Below are positions 7,929 to 16,641 of a stretch of DNA of 22,249 nt, one piece after another. The notes beneath the pieces are model-generated. The model saw only the letters and a list, made by a program, of their open reading frames with translations, was not told the origin of the DNA and did not search any database. Where the stretch lies: assembly GCA_964472395.1 (NCBI GenBank), contig CAYYMM010000079.1, positions 1-22,249 of the forward strand, given 5' to 3'. The stretch comes from CALFER01 sp964472395. GTDB lineage: Bacteria; CSSED10-310; CALFER01. Made by a program: the position numbers and the translations under genes. Numbering within the stretch: the stretch's first letter is position 1; the number at the start of each line of letters is the position of its first letter.

Positions 7929-7947
7929 GGACCTGGTTCCCAGGCCC
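7929..7947 (-). other. Stable hairpin between the CpeT-protein gene and the sulfur operon
   Basis: An eight-base-pair stem (GGACCTGG and CCAGGCCC on the + strand, one G-U pair) encloses a three-base loop. It lies 25 bases upstream of the SLC13 start codon and 41 bases past the stop of the preceding - strand gene. No U-run follows on the - strand, where AAAAA appears instead, so it is not a textbook intrinsic terminator. It could end the upstream transcript weakly or act as a 5' leader structure for the operon. Confidence 0.4.
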
Positions 7948-7987
7948 TCGGAAGGTTTCAACTAAATGTTGCAGATCGGGGAGCGAT

Positions 7988-9349
7988 CTACAGATCGAGA
8001 TCTCCGTTGAAATTCTGTTTCTTGTCGAAAATGTACGGACCGTCGACAGCGCCCCATACCTGCTCGTCTTCTGCATTGTATCCGCGATCCCAGGATCGCA
8101 ACTGATCCGCCGTCAGTGTCGCTTCGGAAGTGGCATACGTCGCGCCGTACAAGTCACTCGCGCACGCTTTCCCCTGGGTGCCTCCCGAGAAAGTATCGGG
8201 ATCAGACCGCGTCAGATAGACGGTACACCCTTCTCGCAGATCAAAATCATCCGGGGTCAGGTCACTGAGCGGATCGGCCAATGCCCATGCCCCGACCGCA
8301 TTCTGAGCGTCCGCAGCATTGAGGAATTCATAAACATCGCTGCCGATCTGGATCTCGTCGACAACACTGACCCGGTACACTCGCTGTCGATACGGGTTGC
8401 TGCCGGCGAGTGCCTGCTCGATATAGAGCCAGTAGCCATCGGTTCTGCCGGACCAGATCCGTTTCATTCTCAAGGTGATGTTGTGATAGGAAGGATCCTG
8501 CTGAGACTGATTGTAACTGTCGAAGTCCCCGGTCATCCATGCGGCCGCTTGTCGGGCATTTGCCGCCTGATCGGGCGAAAAGGGGAAAAAGGTTACACCG
8601 ACTCTGAAGGTGCCGACTGACGCGTGATCCGCGATGACCGCGGTGTATACGGATGTCTCGTCGGGCGCGATCACGATCGCTTGCGGAGTTGCATATCCGA
8701 GATCGACGTTCGAGAAATACGGGGTCGATCGATCCTGATGAAACGCGGAAACATGGATATCAGCAGTCGATAATCCCGTTCCGGAAGACCGTTCATCCCA
8801 CCAGATGTAATATGTGTTTCCCGCCAGACCGTCGAACGAGAATCCACTTGTTTTAGAATCCGCGGTTACCGTGCCCTCGACCCACAGGCTGTTCAATGTC
8901 ATCGGAGCATACGTCGTGGGAAGCTGGGTCCATCCGAAACTGATTTGCGGAACATTGCTCACCAGACCGTCGTTGTAAACGACCGCTCCCAGAAACATCG
9001 CGCCGGAAAACTCACCGACTCCGGCCGGCCAAGGAAAACTCGGAATGATCGAAACCGTATCCGTCGAACTGGCCGCGATATCCATCTGCAAAGCATCGAC
9101 ATCTGAGGGGTATTTGACCCAGGAAGGAAAAAACCAGTAATCACCGGTCCCGATGGTCAACGCGACGAAAAGCAGCGAATCCGGTTTTGCCGAGCCTGCA
9201 TTGGTAATGTTCAAGTCCAAAGAGAAGGGAGATCCGGGGGTCATGTTCGAAGTCGGCATCGTGAATTCGATATCGATGTCCTGTGCCTGAGACGCACTGC
9301 CTACAAAAAACCAGAGGGTGAAAACAACCAGTATCAGCACTCGTTTCAT
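7988..9349 (-). CDS. Secreted three-domain protein: YWFW module, PPC-like sandwich, CpcT/CpeT domain
   Basis: This 453-residue protein has a signal peptide ending near SASQAQ (residues 18-23). Residues 24-140 are the module shared with three other proteins in this window (YWFFPSWVKY, IIPSFPWPAG, FSGAMFLGAVVY). Residues about 150-255 look like a beta-sandwich of the pre-peptidase C-terminal type (LAGNTYYIWWDE). Residues about 268-444 are a clear CpcT/CpeT domain: AAWMTGDFDSYNQSQQD, TDGYWLYIEQALAG, YRQRVYRV, REGCTVYLTR and YATSEATLTADQLRSWDRG. In cyanobacteria this family attaches bilins to phycobiliproteins; members elsewhere have no settled role. The ATG is preceded by GGAGG. Export makes bilin-lyase activity unlikely, and a lipocalin-like ligand-binding role is more plausible (inference). 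Confidence 0.9.
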   Translation of the reverse strand: MKRVLILVVFTLWFFVGSASQAQDIDIEFTMPTSNMTPGSPFSLDLNITNAGSAKPDSLLFVALTIGTGDYWFFPSWVKYPSDVDALQMDIAASSTDTVSIIPSFPWPAGVGEFSGAMFLGAVVYNDGLVSNVPQISFGWTQLPTTYAPMTLNSLWVEGTVTADSKTSGFSFDGLAGNTYYIWWDERSSGTGLSTADIHVSAFHQDRSTPYFSNVDLGYATPQAIVIAPDETSVYTAVIADHASVGTFRVGVTFFPFSPDQAANARQAAAWMTGDFDSYNQSQQDPSYHNITLRMKRIWSGRTDGYWLYIEQALAGSNPYRQRVYRVSVVDEIQIGSDVYEFLNAADAQNAVGAWALADPLSDLTPDDFDLREGCTVYLTRSDPDTFSGGTQGKACASDLYGATYATSEATLTADQLRSWDRGYNAEDEQVWGAVDGPYIFDKKQNFNGDLDL

Positions 9350-9381
9350 TCAATCCTCCATTGGATTAGGTTGCTCCTCCA

Positions 9382-9409
9382 ATAATAGCATGACTCAGGT
9401 GCGAATCAA
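9382..9409 (-). promoter_or_regulatory. Sigma70-like promoter for the CpeT-domain gene
   Basis: On the - strand, TTGATT (4/6 to the consensus -35) is followed after 16 bases by TATTAT (5/6 to the -10). This places the transcript start about 25 bases before the ATG at 9349, leaving just room for the GGAGG site. It is the best match in the 211-base gap between this gene and the small membrane protein gene. Confidence 0.5.
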
Positions 9410-9560
9410 CGAGTATCTCACGCACTTCGCTGTCTGAAACGGTCATGGCTTCGAATCAATCACGGCGGATACGAATACTGATCCGATAGGGAAAACACAC
9501 AGGTAGGATTTCACAATGTCGAACGATCAGAACCCGACGCACATGATGGTGACATAAAAG

Positions 9561-9878
9561 TCAAAAATACTTCGGATGACAATCCGGATTCGATCGAAAC
9601 GGCTGTATTCGATCGGTGTTATCGGCATTACGTTGCGGGTCAGCACCGGCGACTTCCATTTGTTCTCTGACCTCCGTCCTGGCTTCGATGACGTATTTTT
9701 TCTGTGGTTCGAGCATCTTCTGGATCTCGAGGAATGCAGACCCCAACCTCGAGGACATGCCTCGACTTTTCCGATAATATATCCACCCGCGATCTTCCAT
9801 CCACTCTGCCAACCGATGCAATCCAAACAGAAAAAGCACGCCAAAAAACAGAGTGCCGGCGATGTCAATCCATATCAT
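9561..9878 (-). CDS. Small single-pass membrane protein of unknown function
   Basis: This 105-residue protein has an N-terminal membrane helix (about residues 5-21, AGTLFFGVLFLFGLHRL) and a basic juxtamembrane stretch (WIYYRKSRG). An amphipathic, charged helix follows (SAFLEIQKMLEPQKKYVIEA, then more Glu/Arg), with a polar tail. The pattern of membrane anchor plus 'FLE-LEP-VIEA' helix looks like a recurring small bacterial membrane protein of unknown function. Two overlapping ORFs (9527-9868 on the - strand and 9576-10112 on the + strand) have unnatural compositions and are shadows. The ribosome binding site is weak. It lies alone between two large exported-protein genes on the same strand, with 190 bases upstream in which I see no clear promoter. 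I cannot assign a function. Confidence 0.7.
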   Translation of the reverse strand: MIWIDIAGTLFFGVLFLFGLHRLAEWMEDRGWIYYRKSRGMSSRLGSAFLEIQKMLEPQKKYVIEARTEVREQMEVAGADPQRNADNTDRIQPFRSNPDCHPKYF

Positions 9879-10051
9879 CGTTTACTCACTGTCTCTGGTC
9901 CGATCAAACGCTTAATTCTGCTCATGATCAATCTGCCCGATCGATTCCGTTCAAACCACGGCTACATTTATCATGAACGACTCGAAAAAGACAGCTCGCA
10001 TGCACTCCACGAGTTGAAGGCTATCGTGCTTGTGACGCCCAAATTCACCGT

Positions 10052-10067
10052 AGTCGCTCGAATGCGA
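10052..10067 (-). terminator. Weak hairpin just past the propeller-protein stop
   Basis: AGTCGC and GCGACT form a six-base-pair stem around a four-base loop immediately after the stop codon of the triple-propeller gene. No U-run follows on the - strand, so it could be a weak or factor-assisted terminator at best. Confidence 0.25.
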
Positions 10068-10068
10068 C

Positions 10069-13000
10069 TCAGAAAGAGCTCCGGAGGGCTTCTGCGATTC
10101 CGGGATTTATAGATTGAATCGGAGCTGGATTGGCGGGCGGTTCGGTGTTTACATTGAGTAGCAAACCCGGATGTGCTCTGAATCCATGCCTGTGTTCTTC
10201 GCCAATAACAAACGATCCGATATGAACGGAATCTCCTGATTCTGAAACATCAATGGCGACCCGCCCCGGATTATCATAGAACTCAGCTACCGTTTCAAAC
10301 ATCCAGCCATCACCTCCGTTGTAGCCGTAGTTCATCCTCCCGAAATGGTAATAAAACACATGGGGTCTGTCTGAACTGTCCAGGACGAATGCGTTAAGAT
10401 TGTAAAGTTCGTACTGATTGTTCACACCCTCGAGATGCCAGCCATCTGCATCTTTATACAAGTACTTCAGGATATTATGAAGTCGCTCGTAGTAAGTGAG
10501 ATGCGGAAAGTCCTGTGTGTCCAGATCCATTGCCGGAAAACAGGGCTGATCCGCTCCGAGATCTATCGGTTCGATTTCCCAGCCGGCACCGACCTGGGTG
10601 ACATAATAGAGCATTTCGCCGGACGACAGGACGATGTGGGGGATGCTTTCCGAATCCAGGTCCATGCTCAGATAGCCAGCGAGCACATGGTAATCGCTCA
10701 TCATTATAGCTTGGGTATGCCATCCCTCGGCATCCCGACATGCATATCGTAACTCTCCCATCTCTGCATAGTATGCGATATGCATGGTTCCGTCAGGTGC
10801 GATCCTGCAATCGGTATCGATGAACAGTCCAAGGTCCAGTTCAGCGGTTTGCCACAATCCGCCATCTTGCCAGTACGCTTGCAAATAATCCTCGTCGTGT
10901 CCGATCGTACTGATCAGAGGAGAATCATTTACGTCCAGATCGAGACTGGCTTCTTTCACCCACGAGTAGTCCGCAATCGGCTCATATTCCCATGATCCGG
11001 ACTGTTGCCTTGCATACAGCAGCATATCCCGGTTGATTGAAGTAACGACTGCGCAGGGATTGGAATGAGAATCAACTTTCAAGTCACCGCAGGCTTGACC
11101 ACCGTCGTTAAAAGTTTCCACTGTCCAGGGCGAAGTCGCCGTTCCTGAAGGAGTGGGAGATGGGGTAAATGATGGTGGTGGCGAAGGGGTTGCAGATGGG
11201 TTGTAATGGAATGTCGGCGTCGGCGTGGGAGTGGTCCCTGGCATGGGAGTCGTTGTCGGAGGAAGGCCCGGTCCGGAATAGCCATAGGTCAGTCTCGAAG
11301 TATTGAAACTCACATGAATACCATTCTGGTCGTCCAGGTCGATCGAACCTTTGAAAACGCCACCAGTTTCAAATGGAATGGTCTCTATCTGCCACCTGTC
11401 CGACGCTCTGAACGCATATCGGATCTCGCTGACACCCAACCGTCGCGCGGCATAGAGCAGATGAGGAGTTCCATTCATATCACAAGTCATATCGCCAAAG
11501 TACTCCACATCCCTCTCATCGATCATTTCCGAGTGATATCCTTCAGCATCTTTGTACAAATATTGAAGCTCATCATCCGAAAAACTGATCACCTGAGGAT
11601 ACCCGGACTCATCCAGCATCATGTGGACATAATCACCGATACATGGGACACTCTCAAAGAGCCATCCCGATTCGGTCTTCCAGGCATGGACACAGTTTCC
11701 ATCCTCCAGAGTTCCAAAGACGTGAGGTAATCCGAGAGTGTCGACCGCCAATGCCGATCCCGAAAATCTCATCCCACCGATGGTGATAAATTCCCGCTCC
11801 CTGCCAGATGAATCCCTCGACGCATATGTGGTGCCATCGAACGATGTATTCTGGTACAGAACATCCACTCGTTCATCCATGTGACTCCTGATACACATCG
11901 GGTCCGAAACTCCGAAGGCTGACTGAATGAGTTCGATATGCCACCCGGAGGTGTCTTTATAGGCGAACTTAGTCTTGAAATCGATGCCGAGATACACAAT
12001 TTTCGGTGAGTCGCTCTGCGTCATATCCAACTGAGTTCCATACCCGACTCGGCCATAGACATCGACGGTGTCGATATGCCAACCGTGATTGTCTCTCGAT
12101 GCATACTTCAGAACTTCAGCAGTTCTATCCTGAAAGGCTATATGCGGTTGTCCGCTCGAATCGTTCTTCAGGCTGTTGGATTCGACAGGACCTCCATTGA
12201 AGACCTGTTCGAAGATCCACGTTCGGGTTGATTGGGGAGTCGGAGTCGGAGATGGATTCGGGGAGTCATTCCAGGTATGGATCAGATACCCGTCCATGTT
12301 GGTGAAAGTCAGGTGCGGGAGTTCCTGATCATCGAGAGCCAGGGACGGGTGAAGACCGGAGTGCATCGAGGAGATATCCTCGATATGCCAACCCCATTGA
12401 TCTTTGTACGCGTATACGCACTTGCCAGAATGCCATGCATGACCATAATAAACCAGCTGCGGGTATCGATCGTGGGTCACGGCAATGGTTGAGTCCATTC
12501 CGTTCCATAAGTAGGTATCGACATTGAACGGATGCCAGCCATTTTCGTCTTTTACCGTATATCCCATGATCGAACGCGAGCCAGATTTGCAGTACCCGAT
12601 ATGCGCAAACCCCCAGTCATCGATCGCCAATGAACATCTGCTGCCTCCTTGCACATCGGCAATCTCAAATGACCAGGTGCCCGTTGTCTTTTTCCCGTAT
12701 ATAAGGTGCGGTCTTTCCGATGAAGTCTGACGCATGAAGAAGCACACGTGGATCTGATCCAGTTCGTCGAGTGACAGAGCTGTCGAATTTGCCTGTGAAA
12801 AATCTCCAATGTTCTCGTAATGCCACTCCGATCCTTCCTTCCAGGCGTGTTTCACGGTGGTTCCATTTGTATCGATAAAGATCAGGTGAGGTTGATTCTG
12901 AGAGTCCAGGTCCATCGAGCAATACTCAGATAAAACCGTGTTTTCAGCTGAAACTGTATCGATATGCCATGTCGCTCCATCCAACCATGCATATTTTAAC

Positions 13001-13320
13001 AGATTGGAGTCCGCATCGGTGAAAGCGACATGAGGGTGATTCAGCGTGTCAGTCGCAAGCGCAAAGGCATCTGTGATAATACCGCTTTCAATGACCTGAC
13101 TCTGCCAGATCGAACCCGTTGATATTGCATACTTTAGTGTGTTTGTGGCTTTAAAGAGAATATGTGGATTGTAGGATGTGTCGAATTGAATGATAGAGCC
13201 AAAGCAATAGGTGCTGTCATCGACTACTTCAGTGTTCCACACCGCCAGACACTGCTCATCCATCATCGTGTTTCCAGATAGAACTACCAATATCCCTACT
13301 GCATACAGCCAACTTTTCAT
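10069..13320 (-). CDS. Giant secreted protein with three seven-bladed beta-propeller-like domains joined by Thr/Pro linkers
   Basis: This 1083-residue protein has a hydrophobic signal peptide (residues 1-26). It consists of a repeat of about 45 residues with the pattern GWHIExI...LxLDxxGxPHIxY...LKYAYKD. I can parse 21 copies in three groups of seven: residues about 27-355, 366-680 and 730-1065. Two Ser/Thr/Pro-rich linkers separate the groups (about 355-366, containing SPTPTPQST, and about 684-730, containing TTPTPTPT). Seven repeats per group is the classic count for a closed propeller, and the short D-x-x-x-x-P-H hairpins are reminiscent of BNR/Asp-box blades. I see no catalytic residues. 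It ends without the YWFW module. GGGAG precedes the ATG. A surface ligand-binding or adhesion role is inferred. Confidence 0.9.
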   Translation of the reverse strand: MKSWLYAVGILVVLSGNTMMDEQCLAVWNTEVVDDSTYCFGSIIQFDTSYNPHILFKATNTLKYAISTGSIWQSQVIESGIITDAFALATDTLNHPHVAFTDADSNLLKYAWLDGATWHIDTVSAENTVLSEYCSMDLDSQNQPHLIFIDTNGTTVKHAWKEGSEWHYENIGDFSQANSTALSLDELDQIHVCFFMRQTSSERPHLIYGKKTTGTWSFEIADVQGGSRCSLAIDDWGFAHIGYCKSGSRSIMGYTVKDENGWHPFNVDTYLWNGMDSTIAVTHDRYPQLVYYGHAWHSGKCVYAYKDQWGWHIEDISSMHSGLHPSLALDDQELPHLTFTNMDGYLIHTWNDSPNPSPTPTPQSTRTWIFEQVFNGGPVESNSLKNDSSGQPHIAFQDRTAEVLKYASRDNHGWHIDTVDVYGRVGYGTQLDMTQSDSPKIVYLGIDFKTKFAYKDTSGWHIELIQSAFGVSDPMCIRSHMDERVDVLYQNTSFDGTTYASRDSSGREREFITIGGMRFSGSALAVDTLGLPHVFGTLEDGNCVHAWKTESGWLFESVPCIGDYVHMMLDESGYPQVISFSDDELQYLYKDAEGYHSEMIDERDVEYFGDMTCDMNGTPHLLYAARRLGVSEIRYAFRASDRWQIETIPFETGGVFKGSIDLDDQNGIHVSFNTSRLTYGYSGPGLPPTTTPMPGTTPTPTPTFHYNPSATPSPPPSFTPSPTPSGTATSPWTVETFNDGGQACGDLKVDSHSNPCAVVTSINRDMLLYARQQSGSWEYEPIADYSWVKEASLDLDVNDSPLISTIGHDEDYLQAYWQDGGLWQTAELDLGLFIDTDCRIAPDGTMHIAYYAEMGELRYACRDAEGWHTQAIMMSDYHVLAGYLSMDLDSESIPHIVLSSGEMLYYVTQVGAGWEIEPIDLGADQPCFPAMDLDTQDFPHLTYYERLHNILKYLYKDADGWHLEGVNNQYELYNLNAFVLDSSDRPHVFYYHFGRMNYGYNGGDGWMFETVAEFYDNPGRVAIDVSESGDSVHIGSFVIGEEHRHGFRAHPGLLLNVNTEPPANPAPIQSINPGIAEALRSSF

Positions 13321-13356
13321 ATCATTTTCTCCCGTCCTCTCGGACTCTGAGAATAG

Positions 13357-13385
13357 TTTTTAAAACTTTTATCGATTGTAGTCAA
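13357..13385 (-). promoter_or_regulatory. Candidate promoter of the triple-propeller gene
   Basis: On the - strand TTGACT (5/6) is followed after 17 bases by TAAAAA (4/6), 36 bases before the start codon at 13320. The -35 lies inside a small inverted repeat (GATTG and CAATC arms, + strand 13374-13387), which could be an operator. The match is moderate. Confidence 0.35.
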
Positions 13386-13462
13386 TCTTTTCAGCGTCAC
13401 TTCACATCGATCGCTGCACGAAAAATCCGGCCCCCGAATTCGCTTATAATCATTAATTTCGC

Positions 13463-13491
13463 TTGATTCTTGATGCTCCAAAGAATATTGT
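13463..13491 (+). promoter_or_regulatory. Candidate promoter of the first beta-helix gene
   Basis: TTGATT, a 17-base spacer and TATTGT lie about 75 bases before the preferred start at 13567. This is only a 4/6 match for each hexamer. It is divergent from the propeller-gene promoter in the same 246-base gap. Confidence 0.25.
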
Positions 13492-13566
13492 GAAATTGTG
13501 GTTAGATGGGTAAAAGTGGACATCGGTACACGAATAGCACACACAGAAAGGATGAGGCCGGACTAC

Positions 13567-16170
13567 ATGAAAACTCGATCGATGTATGGCCTAGTATGGG
13601 TTCTGATTGTTTCCACAAGTTCGTTCGCGGCCACACTTCGAGTGCCTCAGCAGTTCCCGACAATCCAATCTGCCCTGGATGCAGCCTCAAACGGAGATAT
13701 CGTGTTAGTCGATAGCGGAACCTACCTGGGTGATTCAAACCGTAATCTGGATTTCATGGGGAAAAGCATCACTCTTCAATCGATATCCGGACACTCGGAG
13801 ACGATTATCGATTGTGAGAATCTGGCTCGTGCATTCATCTTTCATCTTGGCGAGAACGCAGCTGCGCAGATCGACGGATTCACGATTCGTAACGGATCAG
13901 CGGGGTATCAGAATGGCGGAGCGATATCCATCACCAATGCGAGTCCGACGATCACAAACTGTGTCTTCGAGAACAGCCATGCATTCTGGGGAGGCGCGAT
14001 CTATTGCACGCAGGCCTCCCCTGTTGTCTCACATTGTGATTTCGTCCAGAATCAAGCTGATCAGGATGGAGGCGCACTTGCCATTACCAACGAATCAAGC
14101 CCTTTGATCTCGTTTTCCACCTTCACCGAGAACGTGGCGGGGTACTCCAGCGGTGCAGTTTTTAACATTGGCGTTTCTGCTCCGGAAATTACCTCGTGTT
14201 TATTTACCAGCAATACTGCAGGTTTGTACGGGGGTGCTCTGAGCTATTACCATGATTCTTCTGGCACTGTTGAAGGTTGTATCTTTGCGGAAAATGAGAC
14301 TGCAGATGCCGGAGGCGCTATCTTTTTCTTTGATTCTTATCCGCTGATCGGAGGATCGATCGATTCGATGAACACCTTCACCGACAATCAATCCTGTGAT
14401 GGCTCAGATTTGAGTGTCCTGGGTGAAGTGACAAGTCCTATCGAGGCTTCGTACAATTCATTCTCCGGTTTTCATCTCTCTGATTACTACGTTTCACCTC
14501 AGACAGCATTCGATCTGACTGGATGTGAATCGGAATTGACGCCTATCCAACAGGATGTTTTTGTCGATGATTCCGGGAGTGATCAGAATGATGGATTGTC
14601 ATGGTCTACACCATTTCTGACCATCCGACATGCCCTCGCACATGTTCATGGCAGCATTTCGAATCCGGTCACGATCCATGTCGGGGCCGGTACATACAGG
14701 CTTTATACCAACGGAGAGCGATATCCGATCCCAATCCTTCGGAATACAATCATTCAGGGCATTTCGAAATACGAGACGATTCTTGATGCGCAAAACCTCT
14801 CCAGACTGATTATAGGAACAGCTGACGATAATGTGATGATCGCCGGTTTAACATTCCAGAACGGATCGGCAGAGTCCGGCGGAGCAATTCTACTGCGAGG
14901 AGGGTCATCGCCGCTCATTACAGATGTTATCTTTGTGTCGAATTGGGCTGAAAAAGGCGGTGCGGTGTGCTCTTTACAATCTTCGCCCGTGATCACAGAT
15001 GCCGTTATCAAACATAATGATGCGTTATTTGATGGTGGCGGTTTTTATTGTTTTGGTGGCGAACCGGTTCTTACCAATTGTCTGTTCCACGGAAACACGG
15101 GGAATGAGGGTGGGGCGATTTACTGCCTGAATGACGTGCCGCCTTTGACAATCATGAATTGTACAATCTACGGCAACTCCGCAACGGATTCAGGAGGAGG
15201 CATATACTGCACCGGTGCGCCCATGGCAGCCGGCAATTGCATTGTTTGGGACAATATACCTGACGGAATCAACTCGATCGAATCTGATTTCATTGATTGT
15301 GTTTATTCGGATGTTCAATCAGACGATCCTCCTGTTTATCCCGGAGAGGGAAACATAAATTCCGATCCCTTGTTTGTATATCCGGACTTTGATGTTTTTT
15401 ATCTAAGTCAAACTGCTGCAGGACAGCCAGCCCAGAGCGTCTGCCTGAATTCGGGGAGTGGTCCTGCGTCAGGTATCTGTTATCCGGATGAGGCGGGAGT
15501 TGTTTGTCTGGATTCGCGAACAACTCGTACCGATGGCATTCCGGATGAGTCACTAGTCGATATGGGCTATCATTATGAGTCTAGTCCGTATGAAACCCCA
15601 GCACCCACATCCACCGCTACCGGTGTGAGAACTCCAACGCCGACTGCCACTTCCACGCAGACGGTCACGAATACACCACTCGCCACGTCCACCCCAACTT
15701 TCACCAGAACACCGAGTCCAACCCCTTCTGCTTCGACAACTCCGTCTAGAACCCCCACAACTTCTCCAACGCCAACCTCGACACCGACACGGATTCCAGC
15801 GCTTGGTGTCCGAATTGAACTACCGACTACGATGGTTCATCCGCAGGATCCATTCTTTGTCAGAGGTATTTTAGACAATCCGTCTGATCCGATGGATGAT
15901 GTTCCGGTATTTTTCATCCTGGATGTCTATGGTTCATACTGGTTCTGGCCGTCATGGACACACTACACTCCTGGTTCGACACAGATCGATTTCGCGGTAT
16001 ATGATGTGGAAACCGGATCGACGCAAATCACCGTACTCCCTGAGTTTGTATGGCCGGATACAGGGGGGGATACTGTCGGTGGATTGTTATTCTATGGAGC
16101 TATGCTGAATGAGCAAATGAATGCAATTCGCGGTGAGATGGCTGCTGTTGAGTGGGGCTATGGACCGTAA
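13567..16170 (+). CDS. Secreted double beta-helix protein (Pmp-like GGAI repeats) with C-terminal YWFW module
   Basis: This 867-residue protein has a signal peptide (residues 1-22, ending SSFAA). The first right-handed parallel beta-helix (about 23-325) opens with RVPQQFPTIQSALDAASNGD. The second (about 330-670) opens with VFVDDSGSDQNDGLSWSTPF, a DUF1565-like entry. Both contain repeated FxxN...GGAI pairs like those of chlamydial polymorphic membrane proteins (for example FVQNQADQDGGALAI and FHGNTGNEGGAIYC). A Thr/Pro-rich linker (about 675-743) precedes the YWFW module (about 744-867), which is the extreme C-terminus. The frame opens at 13498, but the ATG at 13567 starts directly at the signal peptide and has GAGG nine bases before it. 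It is likely a surface carbohydrate-binding or adhesive protein. No lyase active site is evident. Confidence 0.88.
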   Translation: MKTRSMYGLVWVLIVSTSSFAATLRVPQQFPTIQSALDAASNGDIVLVDSGTYLGDSNRNLDFMGKSITLQSISGHSETIIDCENLARAFIFHLGENAAAQIDGFTIRNGSAGYQNGGAISITNASPTITNCVFENSHAFWGGAIYCTQASPVVSHCDFVQNQADQDGGALAITNESSPLISFSTFTENVAGYSSGAVFNIGVSAPEITSCLFTSNTAGLYGGALSYYHDSSGTVEGCIFAENETADAGGAIFFFDSYPLIGGSIDSMNTFTDNQSCDGSDLSVLGEVTSPIEASYNSFSGFHLSDYYVSPQTAFDLTGCESELTPIQQDVFVDDSGSDQNDGLSWSTPFLTIRHALAHVHGSISNPVTIHVGAGTYRLYTNGERYPIPILRNTIIQGISKYETILDAQNLSRLIIGTADDNVMIAGLTFQNGSAESGGAILLRGGSSPLITDVIFVSNWAEKGGAVCSLQSSPVITDAVIKHNDALFDGGGFYCFGGEPVLTNCLFHGNTGNEGGAIYCLNDVPPLTIMNCTIYGNSATDSGGGIYCTGAPMAAGNCIVWDNIPDGINSIESDFIDCVYSDVQSDDPPVYPGEGNINSDPLFVYPDFDVFYLSQTAAGQPAQSVCLNSGSGPASGICYPDEAGVVCLDSRTTRTDGIPDESLVDMGYHYESSPYETPAPTSTATGVRTPTPTATSTQTVTNTPLATSTPTFTRTPSPTPSASTTPSRTPTTSPTPTSTPTRIPALGVRIELPTTMVHPQDPFFVRGILDNPSDPMDDVPVFFILDVYGSYWFWPSWTHYTPGSTQIDFAVYDVETGSTQITVLPEFVWPDTGGDTVGGLLFYGAMLNEQMNAIRGEMAAVEWGYGP

Positions 16171-16203
16171 TTGGTTCACATGACGACGACCGGCAAGTAT
16201 GAG

Positions 16204-16641
16204 TTATTTGGGAGGAGAATCGGTCAGCTCTTCCCAGATCGCGATTTCGAGTGTCCGCATCAGCACTTCGATGCGCCGCCTCGACTCGACGATCGTCTCC
16301 AGTAATGCTCTCATCGGTGCCAGTTTCGACTTCGACGCCGAACTCAAATCGAATCGTTTCATCGACCAGTCCGGAAACAGACGATCACGGACACCCCATT
16401 CTTCGTTCAGCATCAGGACGTCCACATGTCGATTGTCCTCGAGAATTCTGGCATACAGCGCATCGATCTGTTTCGATGGACCCTCGATGATCTGGAAGAA
16501 GAGTTTCCCGATCACGACAATGATTCCGGTGATACTGTCGCGCTTGTTGTTCGCAGCGGCAACCTCGATGAGCTGATCGATTTCCTTTCGCGTCAACTCT
16601 CTCGAAAAACTACTGATATACTTGATCCGTTTCAGAGTCAT
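16204..16641 (-). CDS. BLUF-domain blue-light photoreceptor
   Basis: This 145-residue soluble protein carries an N-terminal BLUF domain (about residues 3-98), which binds FAD and senses blue light. The key residues match AppA-type BLUF proteins in identity and spacing: Y8 (IKYISSF), N32 (AANNKRDSITG), Q50 (KLFFQIIEG), and W92 and M94 (PDWSM). The RH of ILEDNRHVDV is also typical. A helical tail (about 100-140, ALLETIVESRRRIEVLMRTL) replaces any recognisable output domain, so it is a short, stand-alone BLUF that probably works by protein-protein contact. The ribosome binding site AAGGAGG lies inside a small upstream ORF whose stop overlaps this ATG. It converges on the beta-helix gene. Its signalling partner is not visible. 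Confidence 0.93.
   Translation of the reverse strand: MTLKRIKYISSFSRELTRKEIDQLIEVAAANNKRDSITGIIVVIGKLFFQIIEGPSKQIDALYARILEDNRHVDVLMLNEEWGVRDRLFPDWSMKRFDLSSASKSKLAPMRALLETIVESRRRIEVLMRTLEIAIWEELTDSPPK

Noticed and set aside
9527..9868. 113-codon - strand ORF in another frame of the small membrane protein
   Set aside because: It is a frame-shadow; the 9561-9878 frame has the coherent helix and charged tail.
9576..10112. 178-codon + strand ORF over the small membrane protein gene
   Set aside because: The sequence is low in recognisable structure and has no ribosome binding site. It lies opposite a credible membrane protein and overlaps the 3' end of the propeller gene.
13317..13544. 75-codon - strand ORF in the gap between the propeller and beta-helix genes
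   Set aside because: It has no ribosome binding site and a composition unlike its neighbours, and it covers the candidate promoters.
15591..15795. Thr/Pro coding stretch as a DNA tandem repeat
   Set aside because: The residues repeat but the codons vary, so there is no true nucleotide repeat unit.
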